Shown: in pieces, positions 7,862 to 18,918 of the stretch
Position numbering within the stretch: position 1 is the stretch's first letter
Layout of the letters: each line of letters opens with the position of its first letter
Source of the DNA: Oceanimonas smirnovii ATCC BAA-899
GTDB lineage: Bacteria; Pseudomonadota; Gammaproteobacteria; Enterobacterales; Aeromonadaceae
NCBI RefSeq assembly: GCF_000381965.1
Contig: NZ_KB908454.1
Coordinates: 1 to 64,000 of the forward strand
Direction: 5' to 3'
Length of the DNA: 64,000 nt
Made by a program: the position numbers and the translations under genes
Notes under the pieces: model-generated
Told to the model about the DNA's origin: nothing
Database searches by the model: none
What the model saw: the letters and a program-made list of their open reading frames with translations, nothing else

Positions 7862-9757
7862 ATGACATCGAGTCAATATACTGCCGACGCCATTGAGGTT
7901 CTCAATGGTCTGGAGCCGGTGCGTCGTCGCCCCGGCATGTATACCGACACCAGCCGCCCCAACCACCTTGGCCAGGAAGTGATCGACAACAGCGTGGACG
8001 AAGCCCTGGCCGGCCACGCCCGCAAGGTGGAAGTAATACTGCATGAGGATCAGTCCCTTGAGGTGATCGACGACGGCCGCGGCATGCCGGTCGACATTCA
8101 TCCGGAAGAAGGCATCTCCGGGGTGGAGCTTATTTTCAGCAAGCTGCACGCCGGCGGCAAGTTCTCCGGCAAAAACTACCAGTTCTCCGGTGGTCTGCAT
8201 GGTGTGGGCATTTCCGTGGTCAACGCCCTGAGCCAACGGCTCGACGTGACCGTGCGCCGTGGCGGCCAGGTCTACGAAATGGCCTTTGAGCATGGCAACA
8301 AGGTCAGTGAGCTGACCGTGACCGGCACCTGCGGTCAGCGCAACACAGGTACGCGAGTACGGTTCTGGCCTGATGTCAGCTATTTCGATGCCCCCAAATT
8401 CTCCGCCACCCGGCTCAAGCACCTGCTGCGGGCCAAGGCGGTGCTGTGCCCCGGGCTCACCATTCGTTTTGATGACAAGGCCAATAACGAATCGCTGGAA
8501 TGGTGCTATGAAGATGGCCTGAAAGACTATCTGGTGGAAGCGGTCAAGGATTATCCCTGCCTGCCGGAAGCGCCCTTTACCGGCAGCTTCGCTGCCGAGC
8601 ATTCGGCCGCCGACTGGGCCCTGTGCTGGCTGCCGGAAGGGGGCGACACCCTGGGGGAAAGTTACGTTAACCTTATCCCCACGGCGCAGGGAGGCACTCA
8701 CGTTAACGGTTTGCGTCAGGGCCTGCTCGATGCCATGCGTGAGTTTTGTGAATTCCGCAACCTGCTGCCGCGGGGCGTCAAACTGACCCCGGATGATATC
8801 TGGGAGCGCTGTGCCTATATTCTGTCGGTCAAAATCCAGGATCCCCAGTTTGCCGGCCAGACCAAGGAGCGGCTGTCGTCGCGCCAGTGTGCGGCCTTTG
8901 TTTCCGGTGTGGTAAAAGACGCCTTCAGCCTGTGGCTGAACCAGCATATCGAGCTGGCCGAGCAGCTGGCCGAGCTGTGCATCAGCAGCGCCCAGCGCCG
9001 GTTGCGTCAGGCTAAGAAAGTGGTGCGCAAAAAGGTCACCCAGGGGCCGGCGCTGCCCGGCAAGCTGACCGACTGCGCCTGCTCCGATCCCATGCAGGGC
9101 GAGCTGTTTCTGGTGGAAGGGGACTCCGCCGGCGGCAGTGCCAAGCAGGCCCGGGACCGGGAGTTTCAGGCCATCATGCCCCTGCGGGGCAAGATCCTGA
9201 ACACCTGGGAAGTGGAGTCCGGCCAGGTGCTGGCCTCTCAGGAAGTACATGATATTTCGGTGGCCATTGGCCTGGATCCGGACTCGGACGATCTGTCCGG
9301 CCTGCGTTACGGCAAAATCTGTATTCTCGCCGACGCCGACTCCGACGGCCTGCATATCGCCACCCTGCTGTGCGCCCTGTTCGTGCGTCATTTTCAGCAT
9401 CTGGTGGCGGCGGGGCATGTGTTTGTGGCCATGCCGCCGCTGTACCGCATCGATGTGGGCAAGGAAGTGTTCTACGCCCTGGATGAAGACGAGCGGGACG
9501 GCGTGCTGGAGCGCATCAAGGCCGAGAAAAAACGCGGCAAGGTGCAGGTCACCCGCTTTAAAGGCCTGGGTGAGATGAACCCCAAGCAGCTGCGCGAAAC
9601 CACGCTCGATCCCAATACTCGCCGGCTGGTACAGCTGACGGTGGACGACAGCGAGGCCACCGAAAAGCTGATGGACATGCTGCTGGCCAAAAAGCGCGCC
9701 GGCGACCGCCGGGAATGGCTGGAAACCAAGGGCAATATGGTCGATCCCCTGGCCTGA
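7862..9757 (+). CDS. parE: DNA topoisomerase IV subunit B (ParE)
   Basis: ATPase subunit of topoisomerase IV, which decatenates sister chromosomes together with ParC. The 631-residue length matches E. coli (630). The GHKL ATP-binding fold is seen in EVIDNSVDEALAG, VIDDGRGMPVD and GGLHGVG (about 39-118). The Toprim domain has LFLVEGDSAGG and the DADSDG metal site (about 490), and the C-terminal block ends with RFKGLGEMNP. The ATG at 7862 gives the family N-terminus (QYTADAIEVLNGLEPVRRRPGMY). The open frame upstream runs through the repeat element and is not coding. parC begins 15 bases after the stop. Confidence 0.96.
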   Translation: MTSSQYTADAIEVLNGLEPVRRRPGMYTDTSRPNHLGQEVIDNSVDEALAGHARKVEVILHEDQSLEVIDDGRGMPVDIHPEEGISGVELIFSKLHAGGKFSGKNYQFSGGLHGVGISVVNALSQRLDVTVRRGGQVYEMAFEHGNKVSELTVTGTCGQRNTGTRVRFWPDVSYFDAPKFSATRLKHLLRAKAVLCPGLTIRFDDKANNESLEWCYEDGLKDYLVEAVKDYPCLPEAPFTGSFAAEHSAADWALCWLPEGGDTLGESYVNLIPTAQGGTHVNGLRQGLLDAMREFCEFRNLLPRGVKLTPDDIWERCAYILSVKIQDPQFAGQTKERLSSRQCAAFVSGVVKDAFSLWLNQHIELAEQLAELCISSAQRRLRQAKKVVRKKVTQGPALPGKLTDCACSDPMQGELFLVEGDSAGGSAKQARDREFQAIMPLRGKILNTWEVESGQVLASQEVHDISVAIGLDPDSDDLSGLRYGKICILADADSDGLHIATLLCALFVRHFQHLVAAGHVFVAMPPLYRIDVGKEVFYALDEDERDGVLERIKAEKKRGKVQVTRFKGLGEMNPKQLRETTLDPNTRRLVQLTVDDSEATEKLMDMLLAKKRAGDRREWLETKGNMVDPLA

Positions 9758-9772
9758 GGACAATAAATTACT

Positions 9773-12028
9773 ATGAATCAAGATTTTACCATGGAAGGGG
9801 TGGAGCGCCTGCCGCTGCACACCTTTACCGAGCAGGCTTACCTCAATTATTCCATGTACGTGATCATGGACCGGGCCCTGCCGCACATCGGCGACGGTCT
9901 CAAGCCGGTACAGCGCCGTATTATTTACGCCATGAGCGAGCTGGGGCTGTCGGCCCTGTCCAAGCACAAGAAGTCGGCCCGTACCGTGGGTGACGTGCTG
10001 GGTAAGTACCACCCGCACGGCGACTCCGCCTGTTACGAGGCCATGGTGCTGATGGCCCAGCCCTTCTCTTATCGCTATCCTCTGGTGGACGGGCAGGGCA
10101 ACTGGGGCGCGCCGGACGATCCCAAATCGTTCGCTGCCATGCGTTATACCGAGGCGCGGCTGTCCCGCTTCTCCGAGCTGCTGCTGAGTGAATTGGGACA
10201 GGGCACGGTAGAGTGGATCCCCAACTTCGACGGCACCATGAAGGAGCCGCGCATGCTGCCGGCCCGGCTGCCGCACATATTGCTGAACGGCGTCACCGGC
10301 ATTGCCGTGGGTATGGCCACCGATATTCCGCCCCACAATGTGCGCGAGCTGGCCAATGCCTGTGTACATCTGCTGGAGCACCCCAGGGCCACTGTGGCTG
10401 AGCTGATGGAACATGTGGCCGGCCCCGATTACCCTACTCAGGCCGAGATCATCACCCCCAAAGCCGATATTCAGAAAATTTACGAAACCGGCAAGGGCAG
10501 CATCAAAATGCGTGCCGTCTACCAAATGGAGCAGGGCGACATCGTTATTACCGCGCTGCCCCATCAAGCCAGCGGTGCCAAAATACTTGAGCAGATTGCC
10601 GGCCAGATGCAGGCCAAAAAGCTGCCCATGGTGGCGGATTTGCGGGACGAGTCGGATCATGAAAACCCTACCCGTCTGGTGATCATTCCCCGCTCCAGCC
10701 GGGTGGACGTGGAGCAGCTGATGCAGCACCTGTTCGCCAGCACGGATCTGGAAAAGCACTACCGCGTTAACCTCAACATGCTGGGGCTGGACAACCGTCC
10801 TCAGGTGAAAACGCTGGATCGCATTCTGAGTGAGTGGCTGCAGTTCCGCCGTGAAACGGTGCGCAACCGGCTGCAATACCGGCTCGACAAGGTAGAAGCC
10901 CGGCTGCATATTCTGGCCGGCCTGCTGATCGCCTTTCTCAATATCGATGAAGTGATTGAGATCATTCGCACCGAGGATGAGCCCAAGCCGGTGCTGATGG
11001 CCCGGTTTGATCTCACCGAGATTCAGGCGGAAGCCATTCTTGAGCTGAAACTGCGTCACCTGGCCAAACTGGAAGAAATGAAAATTCGCGGCGAGCAGGA
11101 CGAGCTGGCCGCCGAGCGCGACAAGCTGGCGCAGATTCTTGGATCTGAGCGTCGTCTCAGCACCCTGCTGAAAAAGGAAATTCTGGCAGACGCCGAAAAA
11201 TACGGCGACGATCGCCGCTCTCCGCTGGTGGTGCGCGAAGAAGCCAAAGCTCTGAGCGAGAAGGAGCTGATCCCCAGCGAGCCGGTGACCATAGTGCTGT
11301 CCGAGAAGGGCTGGATCCGCTCCGCCAAGGGCCATGAGGTGGATGGAGCTGCCCTCAGCTACAAGGCCGGGGACAGCTTTCTCGATGCCGCTGCCGGGCG
11401 CAGCAATCAGATGGCAGTGTTTCTGGCAAGCTCCGGCCGGGCCTACGGCCTGGATGCCCACAGCCTGCCGTCGGCGCGGGGTCAGGGGGAGCCACTCACC
11501 GGTCGCTGCAGCCTGAGTCCGGGCGAGCAGGTCCGCTTTGTTCTCACCGGAGACGACGAGCGGCTCTATCTGCTGGCGTCCGATGCCGGTTATGGTTTTG
11601 TCTGCCGCTATGGTGACATGGTCAGCCGCAACAAAAACGGCAAGGCGCTGCTCACCGTGCCTGCCGGGGGCGAGGTGCTCAAGCCGGTGCCGGTGGCGGA
11701 GGTGGAGACTTCCCGTTGCCTGGTGGTGACCAACGAGGGTCGTATGCTGCTGTTCCCATTGAAGGATCTGCCCATGCTGGCCAAGGGCAAGGGCAACAAG
11801 CTGATAGGCATTACCTCAGCCCGCGTGCAGGCCCGGGAAGATTACATCAAGCAGCTGGCGGTGGTACCGGAAGGGGCCTGCATAACCATTCATGCCGGCA
11901 AGCGCAAGCTGACTCTGAAACCTGCCGACCTGGCCCACTATGAAGGTGAACGCGGCCGCCGCGGCGCGCTGCTGCCCCGTGGGCTGCAACGGGTGGACAG
12001 CCTGGAGATTGAAGCCACTCAAGCTTGA
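9773..12028 (+). CDS. parC: DNA topoisomerase IV subunit A (ParC)
   Basis: DNA-cleaving subunit of topoisomerase IV, 751 residues (E. coli 752). The catalytic tyrosine is Y125 in AAMRYTE. The quinolone-resistance region [10 protein letters not shown] has Ser85 and Glu89, equivalent to the wild-type S80/E84 of E. coli, so no common fluoroquinolone resistance change is present. The C-terminal third is the beta-pinwheel DNA-wrapping domain (about 490-740). It starts 15 bases after parE and ends inside a GAAGC-type repeat, just before a terminator shared with the convergent mutT. An open frame of about 1,200 codons antisense to parE-parC is a compositional shadow. Confidence 0.96.
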   Translation: MNQDFTMEGVERLPLHTFTEQAYLNYSMYVIMDRALPHIGDGLKPVQRRIIYAMSELGLSALSKHKKSARTVGDVLGKYHPHGDSACYEAMVLMAQPFSYRYPLVDGQGNWGAPDDPKSFAAMRYTEARLSRFSELLLSELGQGTVEWIPNFDGTMKEPRMLPARLPHILLNGVTGIAVGMATDIPPHNVRELANACVHLLEHPRATVAELMEHVAGPDYPTQAEIITPKADIQKIYETGKGSIKMRAVYQMEQGDIVITALPHQASGAKILEQIAGQMQAKKLPMVADLRDESDHENPTRLVIIPRSSRVDVEQLMQHLFASTDLEKHYRVNLNMLGLDNRPQVKTLDRILSEWLQFRRETVRNRLQYRLDKVEARLHILAGLLIAFLNIDEVIEIIRTEDEPKPVLMARFDLTEIQAEAILELKLRHLAKLEEMKIRGEQDELAAERDKLAQILGSERRLSTLLKKEILADAEKYGDDRRSPLVVREEAKALSEKELIPSEPVTIVLSEKGWIRSAKGHEVDGAALSYKAGDSFLDAAAGRSNQMAVFLASSGRAYGLDAHSLPSARGQGEPLTGRCSLSPGEQVRFVLTGDDERLYLLASDAGYGFVCRYGDMVSRNKNGKALLTVPAGGEVLKPVPVAEVETSRCLVVTNEGRMLLFPLKDLPMLAKGKGNKLIGITSARVQAREDYIKQLAVVPEGACITIHAGKRKLTLKPADLAHYEGERGRRGALLPRGLQRVDSLEIEATQA

Positions 12029-12052
12029 AGCGAGAAGCTGAAAGCTGGAAGT
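12021..12052 (+). repeat. GAAGC/AGCTGGAAG-type degenerate repeat at the parC stop
   Basis: A run of AAGCTTGAAGCG, AGAAGCTG and AAAGCTGGAAG overlaps the last parC codons and stop. A related and longer run overlaps the ampD stop (53710-53786). The two share the same units, placed across a gene end in both cases. Confidence 0.5.
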
Positions 12053-12085
12053 AAAAACCGGGCCATGTTAGCCCGGTTTTTTATT
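12053..12085. terminator. Rho-independent terminator, parC / mutT
   Basis: AAACCGGGC pairs with GCCCGGTTT across a 7-nt loop, with an A-run before and T-run after, so it can end transcription from parC and from the convergent zapD-yacG-mutT operon. Confidence 0.85.
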
Positions 12086-12132
12086 GAAAAGTGTTGGTAT
12101 TCGCTGCGTTCATCGCCACCCTGCGCTTCCCG

Positions 12133-12537
12133 CTATGGGTTTTGCAGTTTTTCCACTATCGGGCTGTTGGCGGCGGGAAAGTCGTAGCTGTGCAGCTCGC
12201 CCACCGGCACCCAGCGGCTGGGCTGGCCTTCACGGCCGTGGGGCTCGCCGGTAAAGGCGGTGACTCTGCGAATATCCAGGGTGACTTGTTTGTCGCCATA
12301 GTCATGCTCAATGCGCATTAAAGGCTCGCACACAGTGACCCGAATGCCGATTTCTTCTTCCAGCTCCCGGGCCAGGGCCTGGGGCACGGTTTCGCCGGCT
12401 TCTACCTTGCCGCCGGGAAACTCCCATTTAAAGGCCTGGTGCTGGCTTTCGCCCCGGCGGCAGACAAAAATCTCGCCGGCGGCGTTTTCAATCACGCCCA
12501 CTGCCACCAGTACCGATTTTTTACCCTCAGTACTCAT
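12133..12537 (-). CDS. mutT: 8-oxo-dGTP diphosphatase MutT
   Basis: Removes 8-oxo-dGTP from the nucleotide pool and so prevents A:T to C:G transversions. The 134-residue protein (E. coli 129) contains a complete Nudix box, GGKVEAGET followed by RELEEEIGI (about residues 46-68), and the WEFPGG entry typical of MutT. I chose ATG at 12537, which overlaps the end of yacG by 11 bases; the frame runs upstream through yacG without a suitable start. It is the last gene of the compact zapD-yacG-mutT operon. Confidence 0.9.
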   Translation of the reverse strand: MSTEGKKSVLVAVGVIENAAGEIFVCRRGESQHQAFKWEFPGGKVEAGETVPQALARELEEEIGIRVTVCEPLMRIEHDYGDKQVTLDIRRVTAFTGEPHGREGQPSRWVPVGELHSYDFPAANSPIVEKLQNP

Positions 12538-12718
12538 TTTCGCCATCCTGCTCCGGCAGCCAGGCGGGATCGCCGGGAATGCGCTTTTCTTCATCGGCCC
12601 ACTCACCCAGATCAATCAGCTGGCAGCGTTTGCTGCAAAAGGGACGAAACGGGCTCTGCTCGCCCCATTCTACTGCTGTTCCGCAGGTGGGGCAGGGGAC
12701 TGTGGTTATCTTGCTCAT
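12527..12718 (-). CDS. yacG: DNA gyrase inhibitor YacG (zinc-binding)
   Basis: A 63-residue protein (E. coli 65) with the four zinc-binding cysteines in CPTCGT and FCSKRCQ, followed by the family signature IDLGEWA and an acidic tail. In E. coli YacG binds GyrB and inhibits gyrase. Its ATG overlaps the zapD stop by 4 bases (ATGA), and its end overlaps mutT. Confidence 0.92.
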   Translation of the reverse strand: MSKITTVPCPTCGTAVEWGEQSPFRPFCSKRCQLIDLGEWADEEKRIPGDPAWLPEQDGENEY

Positions 12719-13449
12719 TTGATATCTGCCAGTTCAAAGTCGATATTGCCGATATCGGTGTTGCCCACCGGCATAAAACGAATGGTAAAACGATATTTGT
12801 TACCGCTGACCACCGGATAAACCGCCTGCTCGGTGGGCAGCCGTAACCGGATCATGTTGGTATTTTCGGCGCTGTCCTGAAAAAAGCCGGCATTGGCCTG
12901 CTGGGCACTGAACTGGCTGCTTTCCCGCCATAGCGTCAGCAGCATATCCAGACCCTGACGCAGCAGGCTGAGCTGGCCAACCCAGCGCTCCAGATCCTGC
13001 TGCTGTACCTCGGCAGGCTGATGCAGCCAGTGATGCAACTGAGGTACATCAAAAGAGCAGAGGCCTCCGGGAATGGCAAAGCGGCTGCGTACTGCCGTCA
13101 GCAGCTTGTCTTCCCGCAGGGTCTGACCCAGACGGGCGCTGCGAGGCAGTTGCTGGCTGAGCATGGTCAGCTTTCGGGAGAACTGCTGCAGAGCGGCGGC
13201 ATCCACGCCGGGCACCTGGGCCCAGGCCTCCAGCCTGGCATTCTGCTGCTCCAGATCCTTGGCCAGATCGCTGCGCAAGTCGCAACGTTCCAGTAACTCC
13301 AGGGCGTCGAGCAGGGCCTTGAACAGGGCGGTGGCCTGGCCGGGAGCATTCAGTTTGCGGCATTGTTCAATTTGCTTCAGCAGTTCATTCAACCGTAAAT
13401 AGTTACGGCATTTTTCATTAAGAGGAAATTCGTAAACCAGTGATGACAT
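12715..13449 (-). CDS. zapD: Cell division protein ZapD
   Basis: Cytosolic FtsZ-bundling protein that helps organise the Z-ring. It has 244 residues (E. coli 247). Family blocks are the N-terminal [43 protein letters not shown] in the middle and the C-terminal beta domain ending [10 protein letters not shown]. In E. coli and many relatives zapD follows coaE directly. Here coaE is about 33 kb away next to pilD, so the block has been split. zapD is first in the zapD-yacG-mutT operon. Confidence 0.93.
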   Translation of the reverse strand: MSSLVYEFPLNEKCRNYLRLNELLKQIEQCRKLNAPGQATALFKALLDALELLERCDLRSDLAKDLEQQNARLEAWAQVPGVDAAALQQFSRKLTMLSQQLPRSARLGQTLREDKLLTAVRSRFAIPGGLCSFDVPQLHHWLHQPAEVQQQDLERWVGQLSLLRQGLDMLLTLWRESSQFSAQQANAGFFQDSAENTNMIRLRLPTEQAVYPVVSGNKYRFTIRFMPVGNTDIGNIDFELADIK

Positions 13450-13499
13450 AAGCTGCTTGGCCTGTGGTTCGAGGCATTAATGGCGCAAGTGTACCCGCT

Positions 13500-14645
13500 T
13501 CACTCCTCAAGAAACAAATCGAGCAGGCGGTTAAGAAAACGCCGGCCCAGCGGTGTTACCCGCCAGTGGCTGCCGGTGTTTTCCAGCAGCTCCAGCCGGC
13601 AGGCCTCAGCCAGCGGGGCCTGCAGCTGCGCCAGCGGCAAGCCGGTGAGGCCAGTAAATTCGTGGCAGGGAATGGGCTCGAACAGGCGAAGCCGGTTCAT
13701 AAAATATTCCAGCGACAGATCCTGCGTCTCTATATGCCAGTGCTGATCCAGATAAGGCCGGCCTGAGTCCAGATAACCCCGGGGATGCTTGACCTTGACG
13801 GTGCGCAGTATTTGCCCCTGCAGCGGCAGGGTGATTTTGCCGTGGGCACCGCAGCCAATGCCGAGGTAGTCGCCAAAGCGCCAGTAGTTGAGGTTGTGTC
13901 TGGCCTCAAACCCGGGTTTGGCATAAGCAGACACTTCATATTGCTGATAGCCGTGAGCCAGCAGCAGCGCGTGACCCCGTTCATAAATATCTGCCAGGGT
14001 GTCGTCTTCCGGCAGCGCCGGCGGACGAGAAGCAAACGGCGTATTGGGCTCTATGGTGAGCTGATACCAGGACAGGTGCGGCGGTGCCAGCGCCAGTGCC
14101 TGCTCCAGATCATAAAGAGCGTCTTCAAGGCGTTGTTCAGGCAGACCGTGCATCAGATCAATATTAAAGCTGTTCAGCCCCACACCGGCGGCTTCCTGTG
14201 CGGCAAAGCGGGCCTGTGCGGGGTCATGAATACGGCCCAGGCGTTCGAGCTTGTCGGCCTGAAAGCTCTGCACACCAATAGAAATACGATTAACGCCGGC
14301 CCGTTGAAAGCCGCCAAAGCGGCCGGCTTCCACCGTGCCCGGATTGGCTTCCAGGGTAATTTCAATATCGTCTTCAAAGGGCAGACGCTGCTGCACCCCG
14401 GCCAGCAGCCGGCCGATGGACTCGGGGCTTACCAGGCTGGGCGTACCGCCACCAATAAAGATGCTGTGCAGTTTGCGCCCCTGTGCAAAATGCAGATCGG
14501 CGTCGAGATCCTGCAGCAGGGCATCGATATATTCCTGCTCGGGAATATCGTGCTTCAAGGCATGAGAGTTAAAGTCACAGTAAGGGCATTTCTGTACACA
14601 CCAGGGAATATGAATATACAGACTCAAAGGTGGCAGTATCAGCAT
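13500..14645 (-). CDS. hemW: Radical SAM heme chaperone HemW
   Basis: A 381-residue radical SAM protein. The [4Fe-4S] cysteines are C16, C20 and C23 in CVQKCPYC, and the SAM-binding GGGTPS follows at about 65. The spacing and the HNLNYWR and GCGAHG blocks match HemW (formerly YggW, confused with coproporphyrinogen oxidase HemN). HemW binds heme and inserts it into respiratory enzymes. It lacks the fourth conserved Cys of HemN in the CxxxCxxCxC motif (F follows D here), which supports the chaperone call. Its ATG overlaps the rdgB stop by 7 bases, and it is last in the yggS operon. Confidence 0.9.
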   Translation of the reverse strand: MLILPPLSLYIHIPWCVQKCPYCDFNSHALKHDIPEQEYIDALLQDLDADLHFAQGRKLHSIFIGGGTPSLVSPESIGRLLAGVQQRLPFEDDIEITLEANPGTVEAGRFGGFQRAGVNRISIGVQSFQADKLERLGRIHDPAQARFAAQEAAGVGLNSFNIDLMHGLPEQRLEDALYDLEQALALAPPHLSWYQLTIEPNTPFASRPPALPEDDTLADIYERGHALLLAHGYQQYEVSAYAKPGFEARHNLNYWRFGDYLGIGCGAHGKITLPLQGQILRTVKVKHPRGYLDSGRPYLDQHWHIETQDLSLEYFMNRLRLFEPIPCHEFTGLTGLPLAQLQAPLAEACRLELLENTGSHWRVTPLGRRFLNRLLDLFLEE

Positions 14646-15244
14646 TGCATCGCTTCTTGCAGCAGTTGTTGCAGCTGATGCAGGGCACTGGCTCTGTGGC
14701 TGTGGCGGTTTTTCTCGGCAGGGGTCAGTTCGGCAGCGGTTTTGCCCGCTTCCGGCACCCGGAAAACAGGGTCGTAACCAAAGCCGTGCTCACCTTCAGG
14801 AGCAAGGGTAATTTCGCCCTGCCAGTGGCCGGTGCAAATGAGCGGCGTGGGGTCGTCGGCATGGCGCATATAGACCAGCACACACCAGAAAGTGGCCTGG
14901 CGCTGGCCTTCGGGCACTTGCTGCATTTGCTCCAGCAGCAGCTCCAGATTTTGTTGGTCTGTCGCACCTGGGCCGGCAAAGCGGGCCGAGTAAACACCGG
15001 GGCGGCCGTCCAGAGCTGCCACCGCCAGGCCGGAGTCATCAGCAATGGCGGGAAGGCCGGTTATTTGTGCGGCGTGACGGGCCTTGATAATGGCATTTTC
15101 CACAAAGGTGGTGCCGGTTTCATCGGCGTCAGTCACGCCCAGCTCGGTTTGCGGCACCACACTCATGCCCAGTTCGCCCAGCAGGCTTTGCAGTTCGGCA
15201 ACTTTTTTGGCGTTGCCGGAGGCCAGTACAATTTTTTGAGTCAC
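14639..15244 (-). CDS. rdgB: XTP/dITP pyrophosphatase RdgB
   Basis: House-cleaning enzyme that hydrolyses dITP, dXTP and ITP to monophosphates. The 201 residues match E. coli RdgB (197). Family motifs are [12 protein letters not shown] (substrate loop), [14 protein letters not shown], the catalytic [18 protein letters not shown] and GFGYDPVF, with the final SHRASAL. The start codon is GTG, 11 bases after the stop of the DUF4426 gene, with only a weak ribosome site. Translation may therefore depend on coupling. Confidence 0.93.
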   Translation of the reverse strand: MTQKIVLASGNAKKVAELQSLLGELGMSVVPQTELGVTDADETGTTFVENAIIKARHAAQITGLPAIADDSGLAVAALDGRPGVYSARFAGPGATDQQNLELLLEQMQQVPEGQRQATFWCVLVYMRHADDPTPLICTGHWQGEITLAPEGEHGFGYDPVFRVPEAGKTAAELTPAEKNRHSHRASALHQLQQLLQEAMQC

Positions 15245-15255
15245 AACAGAACAAC

Positions 15256-15669
15256 TTACTCGGTGTAAAAGGTATGACGGAAGCTCAGCTCGCCGCCCTG
15301 TTTGGGGCCGCTGATATCAATGGTGAAGAGCACATTATCTTCATTGCGGTAGGGGTACTGGGCAATGTAGTAAACAGACTCACCTTCACGAATGGTCTGA
15401 AATTCCAGCTGACGTACATTACCCAGCAGGTTCTTGCCCTGGCCTTTCAGAGCCACCTGAACGGCCTTGCCGTCGGCGTCGAGCACGGCAATATTGAGCA
15501 GACCATTAAAGCGGCTGCGTTCAATATTGTTGTCTCTGGCAACATCGGGTGCCAGAAAGGTAGACGGAAAGGCACTGTAGTGTACGGTCCAGTCGCCGAT
15601 GCGGGTCTCTTCGGCTGAAGCCTGAAAAGTAAACAGCAAGGCCAGAGTGGCGATAATGGCTTTAAACAT
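15256..15669 (-). CDS. DUF4426 periplasmic protein
   Basis: A 137-residue precursor with a clear signal peptide ([19 protein letters not shown], cut before EETRIG). The mature part is a beta-rich domain with the DUF4426 pattern: [13 protein letters not shown] near the start and RHTFYTE at the end. This family is found next to yggT and rdgB in Vibrio, Shewanella and relatives; its function is not known. In E. coli the position after yggT is held by yggU, which is absent here. Confidence 0.8.
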   Translation of the reverse strand: MFKAIIATLALLFTFQASAEETRIGDWTVHYSAFPSTFLAPDVARDNNIERSRFNGLLNIAVLDADGKAVQVALKGQGKNLLGNVRQLEFQTIREGESVYYIAQYPYRNEDNVLFTIDISGPKQGGELSFRHTFYTE

Positions 15670-15738
15670 AAGAATTCCCCTTTTAACCTGTGGCTGACAG
15701 TGATTAGTTTAGAACGCCTTGCTCAGGAGTTCCGCCGG

Positions 15739-16290
15739 TTATAGCTGCCACCAGAGTGAGCCAAACAAATCGCCCATCAGCCAGTTCAGTGCCTGCAGAC
15801 CGATAAAGGCCACCAGAATGCTGAGATCCAGCCCGCCCATTGGCGGAATAATACGGCGCAGCGGTGCCAGCAAAGGCTCGGTCAGCTGATACATCACATA
15901 CTCAATCTGACTGCGCCCCTGGCTGACCCAGCTCAGCAAAGCGCGAATAATCAGAATCCAGAACAGCATCACACCGGCCTTTTTCAGCACTGTGATGACG
16001 CCTACCAGCAATACCACGCTCCAGTCCGCTATGAACACATTCATCGCTTTAAGCAGCGTAAATTTGACCGTAGCCACTATCAGTGCCAGTACCACGGCGG
16101 CCATATCAATACCAAAAAAACCAGGAATAAGGCGACGCAGCGGTTTCAGTGGCGGATTAGTGGCCTTGACCACAAACTGGCTGAAAGGATTATAGAAGTC
16201 GGCCCTGACCAGCTGAAGCCAGATACGCAGCAGCACCACCATGAGGTAAAGATCGAAAACCGTGTTAATCAGATAATAAGCGGTGTTCAT
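15739..16290 (-). CDS. yggT: YggT family integral membrane protein
   Basis: A 183-residue inner-membrane protein made of two repeated YGGT domains (about 5-85 and 100-180). Each has an RxxxPxFFGxDMAAVV-like or RRIIPPMGGLDLS motif between hydrophobic helices. Proposed roles include osmotic tolerance and Z-ring or nucleoid distribution; none is settled for this group. A good ribosome site (AAGGAT) precedes the ATG. It starts 9 bases after proC and so belongs to the yggS operon. Confidence 0.88.
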   Translation of the reverse strand: MNTAYYLINTVFDLYLMVVLLRIWLQLVRADFYNPFSQFVVKATNPPLKPLRRLIPGFFGIDMAAVVLALIVATVKFTLLKAMNVFIADWSVVLLVGVITVLKKAGVMLFWILIIRALLSWVSQGRSQIEYVMYQLTEPLLAPLRRIIPPMGGLDLSILVAFIGLQALNWLMGDLFGSLWWQL

Positions 16291-16299
16291 TGAATATCC

Positions 16300-17124
16300 T
16301 TAAAGCTGGCTTTCCAGTTCCCGGGCCCGGGCCACGGCGGCTTGCATGGCATTGGCCACCAGCGGCTCCAGACCATTGTCGTTAAAGCTGCGAATCGCTT
16401 CGGCGGTGGTACCGCCCTTGGAAGTGACCTGCTCACGCAGCTGGCCCAAAGACAAGTGCGGATTGGCAGCCACCATATTGGCGGCACCGAGCGCGGTTTG
16501 CTGCACCAGCAACCGGGCTTCATCGGCAGAGAAGCCGCTTTGCTCAGCCTGCTTTGCCATGGCTTCCATAAACAGAAAAAAGTAGGCAGGCGCACTGCCG
16601 GCAGCGGCAATAATCTGGTTAATGCCGTCCTCTTCGGCCACCCACAGGGTTTTTCCGGCGGCTTCCATCACTTGCTGGCAATAATCCCTGTCTGCCTGCG
16701 CTACCGCCGCGCCGGCATAAAGGCCGGTCATGCCCAGGCCGAGCAAAGACGGCGTATTGGGCATGGTGCGGACTATATTGGCATGACCGCCGGCCATCTG
16801 TTCAAGCCGGTTAACGGATATACCGGCAGCAATGGAAATAAGCAGTTTGCCGCTGAAGTCAGCCCCGGCAGCCAGCAGCTCGCTCAGCATGCCAGCCATC
16901 ATCTGGGGTTTGACTGCCAGCACGATGGCCTCGGCCTGAGTGGCGGCTTCGAGGTTATTCTGGGTGATATGAATACCAAAGTCGGCAGCCAGGGCATCCA
17001 GTTTGGGCCGGGACGGGTTTGCGGCGGTAATGTGACTGGCCGGATAGCCGGAGCGGATCAGCCCGGAAATCAGGCTGCGAGACATGTTGCCCGCGCCGAT
17101 AAAAGCGAGTTTTCTGTGTTCCAT
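16300..17124 (-). CDS. proC: Pyrroline-5-carboxylate reductase ProC
   Basis: Last step of proline synthesis: NAD(P)H reduction of pyrroline-5-carboxylate. The 274-residue protein (E. coli 269) has the Rossmann entry FIGAGNMSRSLISGLI, the VRTMPNTP block (about 120) and the C-terminal signature around VTSKGGTTAEAI (about 236), which lines the active site. I chose ATG at 17124; an in-frame TTG one codon upstream is less likely. It lies 10 bases after the yggS stop, an arrangement common outside the enterics. Confidence 0.94.
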   Translation of the reverse strand: MEHRKLAFIGAGNMSRSLISGLIRSGYPASHITAANPSRPKLDALAADFGIHITQNNLEAATQAEAIVLAVKPQMMAGMLSELLAAGADFSGKLLISIAAGISVNRLEQMAGGHANIVRTMPNTPSLLGLGMTGLYAGAAVAQADRDYCQQVMEAAGKTLWVAEEDGINQIIAAAGSAPAYFFLFMEAMAKQAEQSGFSADEARLLVQQTALGAANMVAANPHLSLGQLREQVTSKGGTTAEAIRSFNDNGLEPLVANAMQAAVARARELESQL

Positions 17125-17134
17125 CAATGATCAC

Positions 17135-17827
17135 TCAAGGGTTGCGGGAGCCGAAAATAGCCGTGCCTACCCTCACCAGGGTACTGCCACAAGCTACTGC
17201 GAGTTCCAGATCGTTGCTCATTCCCATCGACAGTGTGTCCATGGTGGAATGTTTTTTCTGCATTCTATCAAACAGATGCTTCAACTCTAGTAATTGTGCC
17301 CGCAAGGTCTCGGAATTGTCGGTTGCCTCCGGAATCGCCATCAGGCCGCGCAGGCACAGATTGGGCAAGTGCGCTATTTCGTCGGCCAGGGTTTCGGCGT
17401 CGGCGGGAGCAAGACCCGACTTGCTGGCCTCACCGCTTACATTTACCTGCAGACAGAGATTGAGCGGTGACATATGGGCCGAGCGCTGATCATTAAGGCG
17501 CTGTGCTATCTTGAGCCTGTCGACTGTCTGCACCCAGTCAAAGTGCTCCGCCACCAGCCGGGTTTTGTTCGACTGCAGCGGGCCAATAAGGTGCCACACC
17601 GCATCAGGGCAATGTTGTTTGAGGCTGGTTATTTTGTCTACCGCTTCCTGCACATAGTTTTCACCGAACCAGCGCTGACCGGCGGCATAGGCAGTCTTTA
17701 CGTCTTCTGCGGGTTTGGTCTTGCTGACGGCCAGCAGCTTGATATGGTGTAGGGGGCGGCCTGCCTGTTCAGCGGCGGCCTGCATGCGGGCGTTAACGTC
17801 CTGAAGATGCTGTGCGATAGTACTCAT
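17135..17827 (-). CDS. yggS: Pyridoxal phosphate homeostasis protein YggS
   Basis: PLP-binding protein of the YggS/PLPBP family, which buffers free PLP and affects amino-acid balance; no catalytic activity is known. The 230 residues (E. coli 234) form a single TIM barrel with the PLP lysine in LLAVSKTKP (about residue 36), the phosphate-binding region MGMSNDLELA (about 204) and GTAIFGSR at the end. ATG at 17827 gives the family N-terminus; the frame extends 49 codons into the pilT leader. It is the first gene of the operon and divergent from pilT across only 40 bp. Confidence 0.93.
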   Translation of the reverse strand: MSTIAQHLQDVNARMQAAAEQAGRPLHHIKLLAVSKTKPAEDVKTAYAAGQRWFGENYVQEAVDKITSLKQHCPDAVWHLIGPLQSNKTRLVAEHFDWVQTVDRLKIAQRLNDQRSAHMSPLNLCLQVNVSGEASKSGLAPADAETLADEIAHLPNLCLRGLMAIPEATDNSETLRAQLLELKHLFDRMQKKHSTMDTLSMGMSNDLELAVACGSTLVRVGTAIFGSRNP

Positions 17828-17867
17828 ATGAATAAATTCAGTTAAGCCTCGGGCAACGGGAAAAAAT

Positions 17868-18902
<1,035 letters not shown>

Positions 18903-18918
18903 TACACCGGAGAAAGCC

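Noticed and set aside
7847-11461. Minus-strand open frame of about 1,200 codons
   Set aside because: It is fully antisense to parE-parC, with His/Gln-rich composition typical of the reverse frame of GC-rich genes, no domain and no ribosome site.
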